64,000 nucleotides of DNA from Anadara kagoshimensis. Its lineage: Eukaryota; Mollusca; Bivalvia; Arcoida; Arcidae. The position numbers were made by a program, and so were the translations under genes. Position 1 is the first letter of the stretch. The number at the start of each line of letters is the position of its first letter. Positions 32,930 to 47,000 of this stretch are shown piece by piece. The stretch spans positions 7,737,291 to 7,801,290 of the forward strand of contig CM037872.1 in the NCBI GenBank assembly GCA_021292105.1. The letters run 5' to 3'. The notes below the pieces were generated by a model, which saw nothing but the letters and a program-made list of their open reading frames with translations, did no database searches and was not told the origin of the DNA.

Positions 32930-33780
32930 ATAATATATGCCACTGGACGGACGGCGCGTCGTCAACAACACCTGCCGTCGTCAACCTCCAATATTGTTTG
33001 AGACCTTTAATGTAAGAGGTCTGCGCGGCTCTCTGACGACGCATCGTCAAAAATATCTGCCGTCGCCTACATCCAATGCTGTTACAATAATGCTGCTCTA
33101 CTATACTGTAAGAGGCCTGTGACACTCGACGGACGCCAGCCATTGTTGTTGGAGTAAAGCCGCTCTTCTATACTGTAAGATGTCTGTGACACTCGACGGA
33201 CGCCAGCCATTGTTGTTGGAGTAATGCCGCTCTACTATACTGTAAGAGGCCTGTGACACTCGACGGACGCCAGCCATTGTTGTTGGAGTAAAGCCGCTCT
33301 TCTATACTGTAAGATGTCTGTGACACTCGACGGACGCCAGCCATTGTTGTTGGAGTAATGCCGCTCTACTATACTGTAAGATGTCTGTGACACTCGACGG
33401 ACGCCAGCCATTGTTGTTGGAGTAAAGCCGCTCTTCTATACTGTAAGATGTCTGTGACACTCGACGGACGCCAGCCATTGTTGTTGGAGTAAAGCCGCTC
33501 TACTATACTGTAAGATGTCTGTGACACTCGACGGACGCCAGCCATTGTTGTTGGAGTAATGCCGCTCTACTATACTGTAAGAGGCCTGTGACACTCGACG
33601 GACGCCAGCCATTGTTGTTGGAGTAAAGTCGCTCTTCTATACTGTAAGATGTCTGTGACACTCGACGGACGCCAGCCATTGTTGTTGGAGTAAAGCCGCT
33701 CTTCTATAATGGAAGAGACCTTTGGCGCTCGTTGGACGGCGCATCTACTGTTGTCAACCTCAATGTTGTTGGAAAAATGC
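32930..33780. repeat. 67-bp minisatellite, nine regular units plus diverged flanks
   Basis: Units recur at exactly 67 bp (gacactcgacggacgccagc at 33121, 33188, 33255, 33322, 33389, 33456, 33523, 33590 and 33657), each with cattgttgttggagtaa and gccgctct. Ragged, older units lie on both sides (32940-33110 and 33720-33785). Confidence 0.95.
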
Positions 33781-33799
33781 GGCTCCACTTCAAGTATAA

Positions 33800-34685
33800 G
33801 TGAGGTGAATAGGATCACACTATGAATCATATCTTTGCATCATTTGATTCTCAGGTAATTAATGCCAAACACCTGTTTTTCATATCTTGACTTAATTTTT
33901 TTAAGACTTGTTTGTCGTGAAGTTACATTTACCGTTACGTTGACTAATGCCAAAACATGCCTGCCAATGTCTTTTGTATAAAATTGTGAGGCACTTATAA
34001 GATGATTGATTCTCTGCATTAGATGATAACAGCAAATCGTGCGAATTTCAACAATTAAAAAGGTAAATAATCAAAATCAATCATTCCAATCCATATTCAA
34101 ACCACACTCCGAAAGCTGGTAAATTAGGTTAAAAACGTGAATCTCCGACATTGAAGTGAGGTCGGGTGCCAGGGAAGGGTAAGCATCTCCTGTCTGGCTA
34201 GCTGCACCTGCCACATGTGTAATGAAAAATTCGAATGAAAGGATCATGGAAATATGGGACATCAAATATATAAAGAGTAATTTTGGACACACACACTCAC
34301 ACACGCGCGCGGTTACTAGTAATTTAGTCTTGGTTTAGAACCTAATATTTATATTTATTTACATCTACGTGCTATTTTTAAATGGTAATATTTCATTAAA
34401 AGTTAAAAGTAGCAGACGGCAAAGGTGGGTAATGTTAAAATTTCTTCTTCCTTTTTTTTATAAAACTAAATTCCACTAATGTTACACTATATCGACACGT
34501 GTCGTGTTTATGGTTTTTCCAGATTACACGGGTAGTCATAGTTTTTATTGTCAACAATGTCGCATGCCTGTAACTTTATCCTGTTTTTAATGTTGTTGTT
34601 TCAAAATATTTAAAATTCCTCGGCCTGGTGTGCATGTAGATTGATTACAATCTTGTATTTCAGTTGGTATCCTACAATCGTCCTT
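33800..34685. other. Intergenic stretch
   Basis: No gene is recognised. A minus-strand copy of the 'cacgtggcgggtg' repeat lies at 34140-34225, and a short alternating CA/CG tract lies at 34288-34312. Confidence 0.5.
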
Positions 34686-34980
34686 CACAACACTATGGTA
34701 TCTCAATCGGTAGAGTGCTCGCTCCGTATGTGGGAGTTCGCGAGTTCGTCGGGTCTGACCAAGACTTAAAAATAGACAGCGACTAAGCACTCGGCATTTA
34801 GAAATGAAAGTCACGGTTCTTTAGGGTGGGAACCTTAAAACCGATGTCCAATGTCACAGCAGGCGTGGTACGTTATAGAACCTTACCTGTACATTGCCCT
34901 GAACGCAATGCAAAGGTAAAAAAATTGACATTTCATCATTTCTTGACTGGGGCATAAACCCTATTCAATCAATTAATCAA
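34685..34980 (+). mobile_element. SINE-1, full length
   Basis: Head ggtatctcaatcggtagagt, body (agcactcggcatttagaaat, gtacattgccctgaacgcaa), tail tcttgactggggcataaacc followed by a (caat)n tract. Confidence 0.85.
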
Positions 34981-34984
34981 TCAT

Positions 34985-36005
34985 TCAATCAATCAACCAT
35001 GACACTGGGAAATGTTTTAGTCGTTTCACCAATCACCCCCTACGCTATAAAAGTACTCGATACCATTTTTTCTTCCATGTCTGCCCATTAAATGTTTATC
35101 TTATGTTCAACATTTCTTTGCATTTTGTTGCGTCCTCCCTTTTCACTTTTTGTAGCTATTGACAAGGACAAGTTATTCAAACAAACAAAACGTTCTATAT
35201 TTAAGATTCCCTCATGGGTAGTGATTTGATTAAGATTTAAAAAATGACAGACAAATGTAGGTCCCTGTATCGAGTGATTATATCAATCAACAACACGTTC
35301 TCTACGAGTCAGTGACGCAAACTCTGAAATTTTGTTGCTATACCATAAAAGTCTACAGTACTGACATGTCGAAAGCTTAACAAATAAGATTAGAGATCAG
35401 TAATCAATGGAATTGCAGTATAACAATAAAATTAGCCAATCAGAAGAGGGTGTCTTCTTTCACGTCCGTAATTAAGAAATAAAAACCAATTGAAAGGATA
35501 ATATAACAAGACAATGTTCATCAGTTCAAACCTCTGCCGTTCGTCTTGGTCTTTCGATAGTTATATCTCGACAACTTCTAGGCAGCAGCTGCTGTTACGT
35601 ATCTTGTGGCACCTTTTCGGTATCTGGCTCCGGTTTCACAATCATTCCTTAAATAAGATTTTCTAACCTAAATTTTGGCAAGCTCTTTTTGGAATTTTGT
35701 CAAAACTAAAAACAGAAGCTTGGTGTAATCTTTAAAATGACACCTTACATTCCCCAATATCATAACTATTCACAAAACTATAAAGGTATTAAATTTGCCA
35801 GATTTACGCTCAGCGAAATCTTAATCAAGAAATGATTTGTAAAATCGGGGCCTGCTACCTCTTTCTCGGCACCTTTTCGGCCATTAGTTATCCATTATCT
35901 CGGCCATTCGACAGCCTGGTTTTGACTTCTTTTCGTTAGGTCAATGTTACACTCTTGACAAGACTATACTGTATAATGATTTTAAAAATTAGCCTTCAAA
36001 CCTAT
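34985..36005. other. Intergenic stretch
   Basis: AT-rich, with fragments like the TIR-A core (gcaccttttcggtatctggc and gcaccttttcggccattag). No gene is recognised. Confidence 0.4.
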
Positions 36006-36009
36006 TATT

Positions 36010-36330
36010 TTACCACTACGGTAGCTCAGTGGTAGAGTGTTTGCTCCGTAAGTGGAAGGTTGTGGGTTTGAACCTCGACCGAGTCTGACCCAAGACTTGA
36101 AAGTCGATAGTGACGCCAAGCACTCGGCAATACGAAATAAAAGTCACGGTTCTTCGGATGGGAACTTAAACTTAGTCCCGTGTCACGGTAGGCGGGGCAC
36201 GATAAAAAACCCTGCTGCATATTGTCATCAGCGCAATGCACAGGGAAAAATTCTTCACCTTTGCTAATATTTGGCGACGTCTAGAGATAAGTGAAATATT
36301 CTGACTGAGACGTTCATGCCCATTACTAAA
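36010..36330 (+). mobile_element. SINE-1, full length
   Basis: Head cggtagctcagtggtagagt and gggtttgaacctcgaccg, body (aagcactcggcaatacgaaa), tail gaaatattctgactgagac. A 'cacgtggcgggtg' repeat copy follows at 36435-36525. Confidence 0.85.
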
Positions 36331-37004
36331 ATCAACTTAAACCACTCATTTTGCCTGCACAAAATGCTTTCAATGATTCAATGGTAGAAACTTTGGGGAG
36401 AAATCGTAACGCTATGTTGGTTATATATTATTATTTCACACGTGGCGGGTGTATGATTCAGCTAGACAGGAGGTGCTTGCACTTCCGGAGCATCCGGCCT
36501 GACTTTCGTGGTGGAAGGTGGTGACGTCAAGAATAAATAGTACTTATTTTGTCGGGGGTTTACGAATAAAAAAAACGATCCAACAAGAATAATGTTTTTG
36601 AAAATAAAATTTCATAACATTGAATTTTTACTGACACAAGATGGCAAAAGCTTATCGAAAGTATCCTTTCGTCACAACTCGACTGATTCCATGACGACGA
36701 GAACGAGTTATGTCGAAGCTTGCCGAATGAAAACGACCAATCAAAATCAGATTAACATTGATATTTATTATAACATTGCACAGACAAACAGAAGCTCCAT
36801 AATATCACAGCTATAATGTATTATCATTTGAAATGGAAATGGCTATACGCGCCATAAATATCTTAATATAAGAGTGGAGATCAATGGCCGAGTAGTTTAA
36901 TGCTTCTTCTGCCCCACAACATGGCATTTTTCTCTTAGGACCACGGAAGTTAAAATGTCAACGAAATTGTGTATATTTACACGATATATACCTTAAGCGT
37001 TAAC

Positions 37005-37270
37005 GAAAAACCCATGTTTTTACCACCCCACAAAACCCCATGTTTTTACCACCCCATAAAACCCATATTTTTACCACCCCACAAAAACCCATCACAAAAA
37101 CCCAAGTTTTTACCATCCCACAAAATCCCTTGTTTTTACCATCCAACAAAAACCCATGTTTTTACATCCCCACAAAAACCCATATTTTTACCACCCCACA
37201 AAAACCCATGTTTTTTACCACCCCACAAAAACCCATGTTTTTACCACCTCACAAAAACCCATGTTTTCAC
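37005..37270. repeat. 27-28-bp minisatellite (ACCCCACAAAAACCCATGTTTTT)
   Basis: About nine units of aaaacccatgtttttaccac plus cccac, with small indels. No coding value; several chance frames cross it. Confidence 0.95.
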
Positions 37271-37429
37271 GACAAATGGACACAACGAAAATAATGATTT
37301 CAGAGACCAAAATCCTTGTCCTGTATCATAACATTGTCTACCGACAGCGTAACATAAACAGGAATTATATCAATTGAGTAAAGTCTCCCAGACCTGGTTG
37401 CAAACAATGACAAATAATACAACATCAGT

Positions 37430-38041
37430 GTTTAAACATGTTTGTAAAATTTGTCACTACGGAACACATTTTCTTCCCCATCATGTGAAATTTTACTGAG
37501 CGTCACGACGGTTTTCTGCGTGACTACAATTGTACTTTGAAGATGTTTACAATGCGTCACTACAGAACGCATCGTCTTCCATGTCCTGTGAAAGTTTACT
37601 GGGCGTCACAAATGTTTTATGAGTGTTTACTGTCCTAGAAGTACAATTGCTGTTTGAACATGTTTACAGTTTGTCTCTACAGTTTGTCTTCCATACCTGT
37701 GGGAATTTTACTGGGCGCCACAAAGGTCCTTGCTTGCTCATTGTGCTACAACGATCATATTTAAAATCGGTGTTTAAAGATGTTTATAATGAGTCACTAC
37801 GGAACACATCGTCTTCCATATTCTGTGATTTTTTACTGGGCGTCACGAAGGTTTCTACATGCTTACTGCGCTACAACGACTACAGTTTAAATCGGCGTGT
37901 TTAAAGATGTTTTACAAAGGGTCAAGTGCTACGGAATACATCGTCCTCCATATCCTGTGAAATTTTACTGGGCGTCACAAAGGTCTCTTGTCTGCTTACT
38001 GTGCTACAACGACTATAGTTAAAATCGACGTTTAAAAATGT
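37430..38041 (-). pseudogene. Five degenerate copies of the GPCR C-tail exon
   Basis: Units of about 105-130 bp lie directly downstream (minus sense) of the GPCR last exon. Each can be read as a variant of its end: TFVTPSKISQDMEDDVFRST, then TFVTPSKKSQNMEDDVFRSD (ending SL, stop), then a worn one (FVAPSKIPTGMEDKL), then TFVTPSKLSQDMEDDAFCSD (AL, stop), then a last worn one (TVVTLSKISHDGEENVF). Two units retain a possible acceptor (ttttaactatag, aaactgtag) before codons aligned with the exon. They may be dead copies in the 3'UTR or alternative last exons. Confidence 0.85.
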
Positions 38042-41000
38042 TTATAATGCGTCACTACTGAATACATCGTCTTCCAAATCCTGTGATTTTTTACTGGGCG
38101 TCACAAAGGTTTTCTGTGTGTTTACTGTTCTACAATTACCATTACTTAGCATTGACCTTGCTTCTGAAGTTCTGTAAAGTGAAGAACTGTGCGAATATCT
38201 TCCATCTAAAACAGAAAAAAACAAGCAAAATCAGTTAATTAGATCCCAAGCTAGTAGGTAGTTTTTGTGATTTGTACTTATGTTCAAAGGGTAATAACTT
38301 TCGGGAGAATTAGCAAACCAACTCGGGTTAATGGTATATGCATTACCTGTGAATGTTGATGCTTTGCATCAAGTTTCGTGAAATAGTGTAGAATTACTCC
38401 GGACAAGAAGCGTCTGGGCGAACAGAAGTTCAAATTTTCTTCGAAAGTTGGGAAAGGGGGGGGGGCAATCATACACCTTTAATTTGTAAAATATTGAATC
38501 TAAACTGGAACAACAGTTGACATCATTAAGAATCACTGGTTCAAGTTATCTGTATTAGAAATTTACCAGAACCATTTGTCAAACTTTCGACAGGTCTGTA
38601 CTGTAATTAAAATGTTGAACTCATACAGATGTATCCCTATAGTCTTTCATGATGGATTATAAGTGCATTTAAGTATTCAATAGCAAGAAACTAGATTCCC
38701 CATAGCATGACAACCAAAATAGCCGCGAATAGATGTAATAATGTTATCGTATACCATTTTTCATTCAACCATAAAATACATTAAAAAATGGTATATGAGA
38801 ATTCACTAACTAGTATGGGCAATTAGAGCAGACATTTAAAAAAAAGAAATGAAAATTCATTGAAGATTTTCTGTAAACTACATGCTAGGCAAAAATTGCT
38901 GAGGACGGTTATAGTTCAAGTGAATGTACATCCTTGTGTGAGGTGGCGGTGGGGCTGTAGGTGCAGTGTATACGTGCTTCATACCTATGAAAATATTGTT
39001 TGTTTTAATGATAACACAACTTCAGAAAATTGAATACCACCTTTAAAATGTATTGATTTGAAAAGGGGGATGTTTACTTCCTCCTTAGTGCATTAAATAA
39101 ACAGAAACTAGAATACAAATTTAAAATTGGGAGTTATAAATTAAATAATGAAATAGTCATACATGGCACCTGTTGAATTACGAAATCTTTGAATTAGTAT
39201 GGTACATGACTATCGAAAATTAAATAAACAGACTACAATATAAATTTAAAATTAAGATTTATAATGTAAATAGTCGTATAGGGCACTTTTGAATTATGCA
39301 ATGTCTTTAAATTGATATGGTAGATGCCTATCGAAAATTAAACAAACAGACACTAGACAATAAATTTAAAATTAGGTTTATACTAGCAACAAGGCCACGC
39401 AATGTCTTTAAAATGGTACAGTCAGACCTGTCGAAAATTTAACATTTAGCTAGTTGCCGTTTCGCTCCCGCGAAAGTTATACAGTCCAACCTGCCCTAAA
39501 GGCCACCTCTATATAAGGGTCACCTGCTTATAAAGGCCAGTATAATTGTATCCTAATTGTTCTTTATTTATATTATTTGAACCTGTATATAAAGGCCACT
39601 TGTCCGTTAAGGCCACTTTTATTGGTTCCCTTGGGTGGCCTTTATAGACAGGTTTGACTGTACTTCAACAGTTATCTACCGTTTTGCACCTTTTCGGCCA
39701 CTATCTATCCACATGTCAACAATTCAACAGCTGAAACACCTTTTCATCAGCTTATTGTTAAATTTTCAGCAGGTGTGTACCGAAAGTAAATACTAAACTA
39801 CATGTAATCCTTCAGTGTGTACATGCTTATTTCTTTTGAGTTACGTAATGTTAAACAAAACACTTGTTAAAGTGGTTTTCTATTTCAATTTAGATTCTTG
39901 TGTTGTCCAGACTATGCTAGATCAGATTTTGTAAAAGTGCATGGTTATGTACATGTACATATAAGAGTTTTGTTCGCCCTTATACAGTACAGAACTGTCA
40001 AAAGTTTAACATTGGGTTAACGATAAGAAGTCGAAGTCAGTCTTCTGAGAGGTCGAGACATGGATAGCTAGTGGCCGAAAAGCCGCCGAGAGATAGATGA
40101 CAGCTGACAAAAAGCCGTCGAGAGATAGATGACAGCTGACAAAAAGCCGTCGAGAGATAGATGACAGCTGACAAAAAAACGTCGAGAGATAGATGACAGC
40201 TGACAAAAAGCCGTCGAGAGATAGATGACAGCTGACAAAAAGCCGTCGAGAGATAGATGACAGCTGACAAAAAGCCGTCGAGAGATAGATGACAGCTGAC
40301 AAAAAAACGTCGAGAGATAGATGACAGCTGACAAAAAGCCGTCGAGAGATAGATGACAGCTGACAAAAAGCCGTCGAGAGATAGATGACAGCTGACAAAA
40401 AGCCGTCGAGAGATAGATGACAGCTGACAAAAAACCGTCGAGAGATAGATGACAGCTGACAAAAAGCCGTCGAGAGATAGATAACAGCTGACAAAAAGCC
40501 GTCGAGAGATAGATAACAGCTGACAAAAAGCCGTCGAGAGATAGATGGCAACTGGCAAAAAGCTGTCGAGATATAGCTAAGGTGGGGCTTAGATGAGGTG
40601 CTCATCGACACTAATTCGCAAAGCTCGACTAGGGAGAGGCTGAAATATGTATACAGCCAGTAGCCGCCAAAAAGCTGTTGAGGGATAGATGACAGCTGGC
40701 AAAAAGCTGTCAAAAAAATAGATGGCAACTGGCAAAAAGCTGCTGAGAAAAAGCTAAGGTGTGACCAAGATGAGGTGCTCATCGACACTAATTCGCGAAG
40801 CTCGACTTTGGAGAGGCTGAAATATGTGTACAGCCAGTAGCCGCCAAAAAGCTGTCGAGAGATAGATAACATACATTGTATAGCGGAAAACTGTAGACAA
40901 GCAGAGATGAAATACTCATTTGACATTAATTCGCGAAGTTCGACTACGGAGAGGCTGAAAACAGCTGACGAATAGTTATCGAGATATACATGTAGACTAG

Positions 41001-44000
41001 TTAATTAAAGACCAGGATAAGTTAGTCTAGTGTTAAACTTTCAACGGATCTGTGCTGTTCTATTTCAGTTTAAATTTTTATGTTGTTCAGACTATCGTAC
41101 AACACACTAAACAAAAATGCACATAACCTTAGTATGGATTAACCCCACCCCCAGTCCCGATTTGTTTTAAGTTGTTCACGCGTAATATTTATTTAATCGA
41201 TCTCATACAGAACAAACCTGTCTAACGTTTAATACCGAATTAACGCAAAGGAGACCAAGTTCGGCTGTCCGAGATATGGATTACCAATGACAATGGCAGA
41301 AAAGCTATAGAAAGTTTGCCTAACAGCTGCCAAAAAGGGTTTCGAAATGTAGCTAACGAGGTGACCGAGATGAGCTGCCAATCCGGTATAAGTGCCATAT
41401 ACCTTTTTTTTTTTTTTTTTTTTTTTTAAATTATCATTCATTACATTCACAAATAGTTTATGACACGAGAATAAGCTAGATTGGTGTTACACTTTAGACA
41501 GGTCTGTACTGTATGAAGATTCCATCATTTGTTAACGGACTAATTATACCCCCCGCTTAAAAAGTGTGTGTGTTGGGGGTCGGGTGGGTATATAGTGATA
41601 GGGATGTCCTTCCGTCCTTCCGTTACACCTTAGGGTACCTATCTCTTATCCGCAACTCCTCCTAAACCTTTTAATGGATTTTCATGAAACTTTCACACAA
41701 TCTTTATGATATAATGTAGATGTGCACCTCCTATTTAAAATGTTGATGCGATGGATTTTTGGGAGCGGGGGGTATTTTTTGTGAGCTTGTGGCTCACAGT
41801 TTTTCTAGTTTTAATCTGTATTTACTAGAATGAATATATTGCTTATTGGAAATCAATGGGACGCAGATTTCCTAGCAACATTATTTGACAACTATTAGAA
41901 CCATCAAAGTTCAATCTAGAAAGGGCCATAAGGCCTTGCATTGGCCCCTTATTTTGACAAATGATCCCATTGGTAAGGCCTTAGAGGGCCACGTTAACAG
42001 CGTTCAGTCTAGCAGAGGCCATGAGACCATTGGTCCCTTATTTTGTCAAATGGTCCCATTACAACTCGAAAGTTTAAGTTTAATACTCTCATGAGTACCG
42101 TTTGGAGGAAATAACAATATTTCATCAATGTATTAAATAATATTAATGCACTAGTAAACCACGCACTCTATTTAAGACGTATCACTTGATGAATAACACA
42201 TGCACTGTACAGGCATGAGAGAGTGTTATTGAACGTTAAAACTAGTAAACAAAAATAAAATAAAATAAAATAAAATAATAAATAAATAAATAAATAAATA
42301 CAACTAAAAAGTAACCAATTAATAAACAATAACTGCACAAACTTCATTTACAACACATGTACATGCGCCGATACAAAAGAAACCATTTTTAAGGTGATTT
42401 CCGTTTAAAACTGAATACAGAAATATGTACATATACATGCGCTTTGCAAAAACCAATGGAAACAAGAACACCATATAACTGATTATAAAACCCTAGATTT
42501 TGAGAGGCATTGCTAACACAATAACATCCAGTTCTTTGGACATATCAAAACTAATAGCAAACTATCAAACCAATTTCAGCATATCATCACAATACTACTG
42601 CGCACGCACTTGGTTTGACAAAAATATATCATTTGGAGTACAATCTGGGGGTTGAAAAAAGGCGCATTGCAGAATGAAACACTAAAATAAATAATGAACA
42701 TAAAACAAAAAATAAACAATTAACAACGAGCATAACCAAATGTACACTAACTCATATTAAATCTATGTCTAAACGACAATCGTGCAGATACTTCTGTAAC
42801 CATAGTTACCACCGGATAAAGACAGGGCCCCTGTTACTTTGCAACAGTCAAACATCCCATAGATATGACTTCACTATGGTTACTGGACCCTATAGAAACT
42901 CTTTGATCAGAAACGGAAGCTGAAGCTCTTCTGGGGTTCAGGCTAGCGACTGATCTCCGGGGCCTTATAACAATCCTGCCATCAAAACCTATAAAATTGA
43001 TTTGAGGAGTACAGCAACTATTTTTAAAATACTTATTGTATCAGCCATCGGTTTTCCCCGATGCATAATGGTGTAGCTTGATTACCTTATATTTATAATA
43101 ATATCCGATTGATGCTTTAAAAACTGAATTACTCAAAATCATCTCTGGTTAGTATTTGAGCTAGATTCCAATCATTCAAGATGTAACATACTTAGTGATA
43201 GTAGGAGCATTTAGAAATGTTGACTCGGGGGATATCTCATTTCGAGGCGTGACAAGGCCCTCAGGAGGTTTTATGACCGTCATCACGTGTGGCGGGTGTT
43301 GCTGTCTGAACAAGGTGTGCTTACCCTTCCGGAGCACCTGACCTCAATTCTCTGGTGCAGGTTCATGTGTCATATACCAATTTTGAATTTAATAATAAAA
43401 TGCAACTTAATTGCAAGTTTTCAGTGTTTGCTTTGCTTTTGGGATTGTAGTTTAGACATTTGTGTTTGATTGCAAAACGGTACCACCACCTTTCATTGCT
43501 TTTCTTATGCCAAATTATCAAGCAATTTTCCCACCTGAACGTTTTAATAAAATGTAGAATTACAATAAAGACTCATTATAATGCTACTCGATGACTTTGC
43601 CACCCGCTTATGGCCTCTGTATTTTGAAATCCCAAAATATATACTTCTATTTAATTAGTTTTCTCTTATGGTCCTCCTTCTAATTACCACCTAACCTCTT
43701 TATAACGCCAAAATCTGACTGAACAAATAGTTGCAATCTTTTATCAATAAGAGGAAATCACATGGCACGTACTTACCCTTCCGCAGCACTTGGCCTCATT
43801 TCCATGGTGGAAGTTAAGGCATTTAACCTAACTTGTCAGTTTCAAATTTTTTACTTTGGTTCTGGATCGTGATTCGGACATGGATTAGTATGCTCGTTTT
43901 TGATGGTATAGTCGTGACGCCAGTGTTTTTTTTAAAGCTATAACTAACCTCGTGTGACTTCGTAAGCGTTTTTATACCAACACAGCAGCTCTTTGTAACC

Positions 44001-47000
44001 CTTTCTAAAGTCTGGAAATCTCCAGGCGTATATAATCGGATTACAAGCACTGTTCATATAGCCAAAACAATACGCCTGAAATCAGAAAGAAAAACATAAA
44101 CTAGAGCATTCTATTTAGAGACAAATACCCCGTCCCCCACGGCCAAGCGGACGACAGACAGACACTTAATTTGTTATGCATATAGAATTTAATAACAACC
44201 ACTGTTCATATAGCCAAAACAATACGCTTGAAATCAGAAAGAAAAACATAAACTAGAGCATTCTTTTTAGAGACAAATACCCCCGTCCCCAACGGCCAAG
44301 CGGACGACAGACAGACACTTAATTTGTTATGCATATAGAATTTAATAACAACCACTGTTCATATAGCCAAAACAATACGCTTGAAATCAGAAAGAAAAAC
44401 ATAAACTAGAGCATTCTTTTTAGAGACAAATACCCCCGTCCCCAACGGCCAAGCGGACGACAGACAGACACTTAATTTGTTATGCATATAGAATTGAATG
44501 ACAAGCACTGTTCATATAACCAAAACAATACGCCTGAAATCAGAAAGAAAAACATACACTAGAGCATTCTATTTAGAGATAAATACCCCCGTCCCCAAAG
44601 GCCAAGCGGACGACAGACAGACACTTAATTTGTTATGCATATAGAATTGAATGACAAGCACTGTTCATATAACCAAAACAATACGCCTGAAATCAGAAAG
44701 AAAAACATAAACTAGAGCATTCTATTTAGAGATAAATACCCCCGTCCCCAACGGCCAAGCGGACGACAGACAGACACTTAATTTGTTATGCATATAGAAT
44801 TGAATGACAAGCACTGTTCATATAACCAAAACAATACGCCTGAAATCAGAAAGAAAAACATAAACTAGAGCATTCTATTTAGAGATAAATACCCCCGTCC
44901 CCAACGGCCAAGCGGACGACAGACAGACACTTAATTTGTTATGCATATAGAATTGAATGACAAGCACTGTTCATATAACCAAAACAATACGCCTGAAATC
45001 AGAAAGAAAAACATAAACTAGAGCATTCTATTTAGAGATAAATACCCCCGTCCACAACGGCCAAGCGGACGACAGACAGACACTTAATTTGTTATGCATA
45101 TAGAATTGAATGACAAGCACTGTTCATATAACCAAAACAATACGCCTGAAATCAGAAAGAAAAACATAAACTAGAGCATTCTATTTAGAGATAAATACCC
45201 CCGTCCACAACGGCCAAGCGGACGACAGACAGACACTTAATTTGTTATGCATATAGAATTGAATGACAAGCACTGTTCATATAACCAAAACAATATGCCT
45301 GAAATAAGAATATTCTATACAGTCAAACCTATATATAAAGGCTACCCAAAGAAACCAGTAAAAGTGGCCTTTATGGACAGGTGGTCTTTATACACAGGCT
45401 CAAATAATATGAATAAAGAACAATTGGGATACAACTCTACTGGTTTTTATAAGAAGATAACCCTTATATATAGGTGTTCTTTAAGGCGGATTCGATTGTT
45501 TCTAAAACTGATGGATTGACTGAATGGGGTGCAAGCGAACTAGTCACCTCGGCCCCTTGTCAGCTTTTCGAGAGCTGCTGTCTATTTTTCGACAGTTTTT
45601 CGTCCACTAGCTATCAATATCTCGACCATACGACATCCGAGCTTCGATACCTTTCCGTTAGCTCAATGTTAAACTTTCGACAGGTCTGTACTGTGCTGAC
45701 AAAAATAACTTCACAGTATCAAAGAAGAAACACTTACGAAGAATCGTGAACATTATCAACACACGTTTCACAAATTTTCCGCAACAAATCTTCAAAAGAT
45801 AAACTTTCGGTAATAAATCAAGGTTGTTCTTTACAAAATGTAAAAAGAACCAAACGAAAGATATAGTGATCTCATCTATCGGCTTGTGGACGAACACTAT
45901 AGTAGTTGAGTTGAGTAATGGTGTTTTACGTCCCAGTCAAGAATACTTCACTTATATCGAGATGTCGCCAGCTGTAGGAAGAGATGCAGAAATTTTGCCT
46001 GTGCTTTGCGCTGATTGCATTAAACAGCAGGGTTCTTTATCTTATCATGGTACCTCGTTTATTTTAAGTTCCTATCGGAAAGAACCGTGGCTTTCATTTT
46101 GTAATGCCGAGTGCTTGGCGAAAGAACAGTCACTACCAACTTTCAAGTCTTGGGTCAGACCTTGTTGGCGTTCGAACCCACGACCTCTCACTTACGGAGC
46201 AAGCACTTTACCAACTGAGCTATCAAAGTGATGTCCAGCACTATAGGAGAAGTTTCCCCTGGAGATGTCCATAAAAGTCAGTTCATAGACAATATTCGAT
46301 ACAGGCTGACCAATCAAATTAATTTGTCCAGATCGGTGCATTTTTAGTGCGCAAGGTTGCCATTTGGGTACTTTTTTATCGTTAAGTGTTTGATTTTGGT
46401 ACAATTTTCAAACAAAAGTTAGAATGTTTAATACTTTTACATGTAATTTATAAAATCCGTCAAAATGGGAAAAATCCAATAATTTCATTTTATCCGTCCG
46501 TTTTTTTCGTTTATATGGTACAAAACTGTCAAAAACGGATAAATCCGTCGAATTGATCAGCCTGTTGATATATTGACACCTCTGATACTTACTAAAGGGT
46601 TAAGATAGACGGGTATATCCTGTTTGTTTCGTATAACTGTAGCGAAGTTGATGTAAAACAGATACGGTAACCAGCACAGCAGAAAACATATCAAAACTAT
46701 AAATAATGTACATGATACGCCATTATCACGTGCCTGGATCTGATCACTGTCCCGGATGGAGTTGTTTCTTCGGAATGTCTCGCTTTTCTTTATCATCTTA
46801 AATATTTTAATATATGCAAACGTCATTATTCCGAATGGAATGACTAAATTTATCGTCAAGTTGAGCACGTGCAGTATGTAAGTTTTCAGTTCCGCTTCCG
46901 GATATGGCGGGCCGCATTGCATTGTCTTTGGTTTTATACAGCTTTTCCTAGCCCGTATGTTGTAACCACGGCAAATACTAACCCCCATGCCCATGCAGCG

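Noticed and set aside
32130-33720. CRISPR-like regular repeats
   Set aside because: Units are contiguous tandem repeats without unique spacers, in animal nuclear DNA with spliced genes; no cas genes.
40006-40926. Minus-strand open frames of 152-306 codons rich in 'FCQLSSISRRLFVSCHLSLDG'
   Set aside because: They come from a 32-bp tandem repeat that is open in all three frames and lies inside a TIR-A element; the repeating peptide is an artefact of the period.
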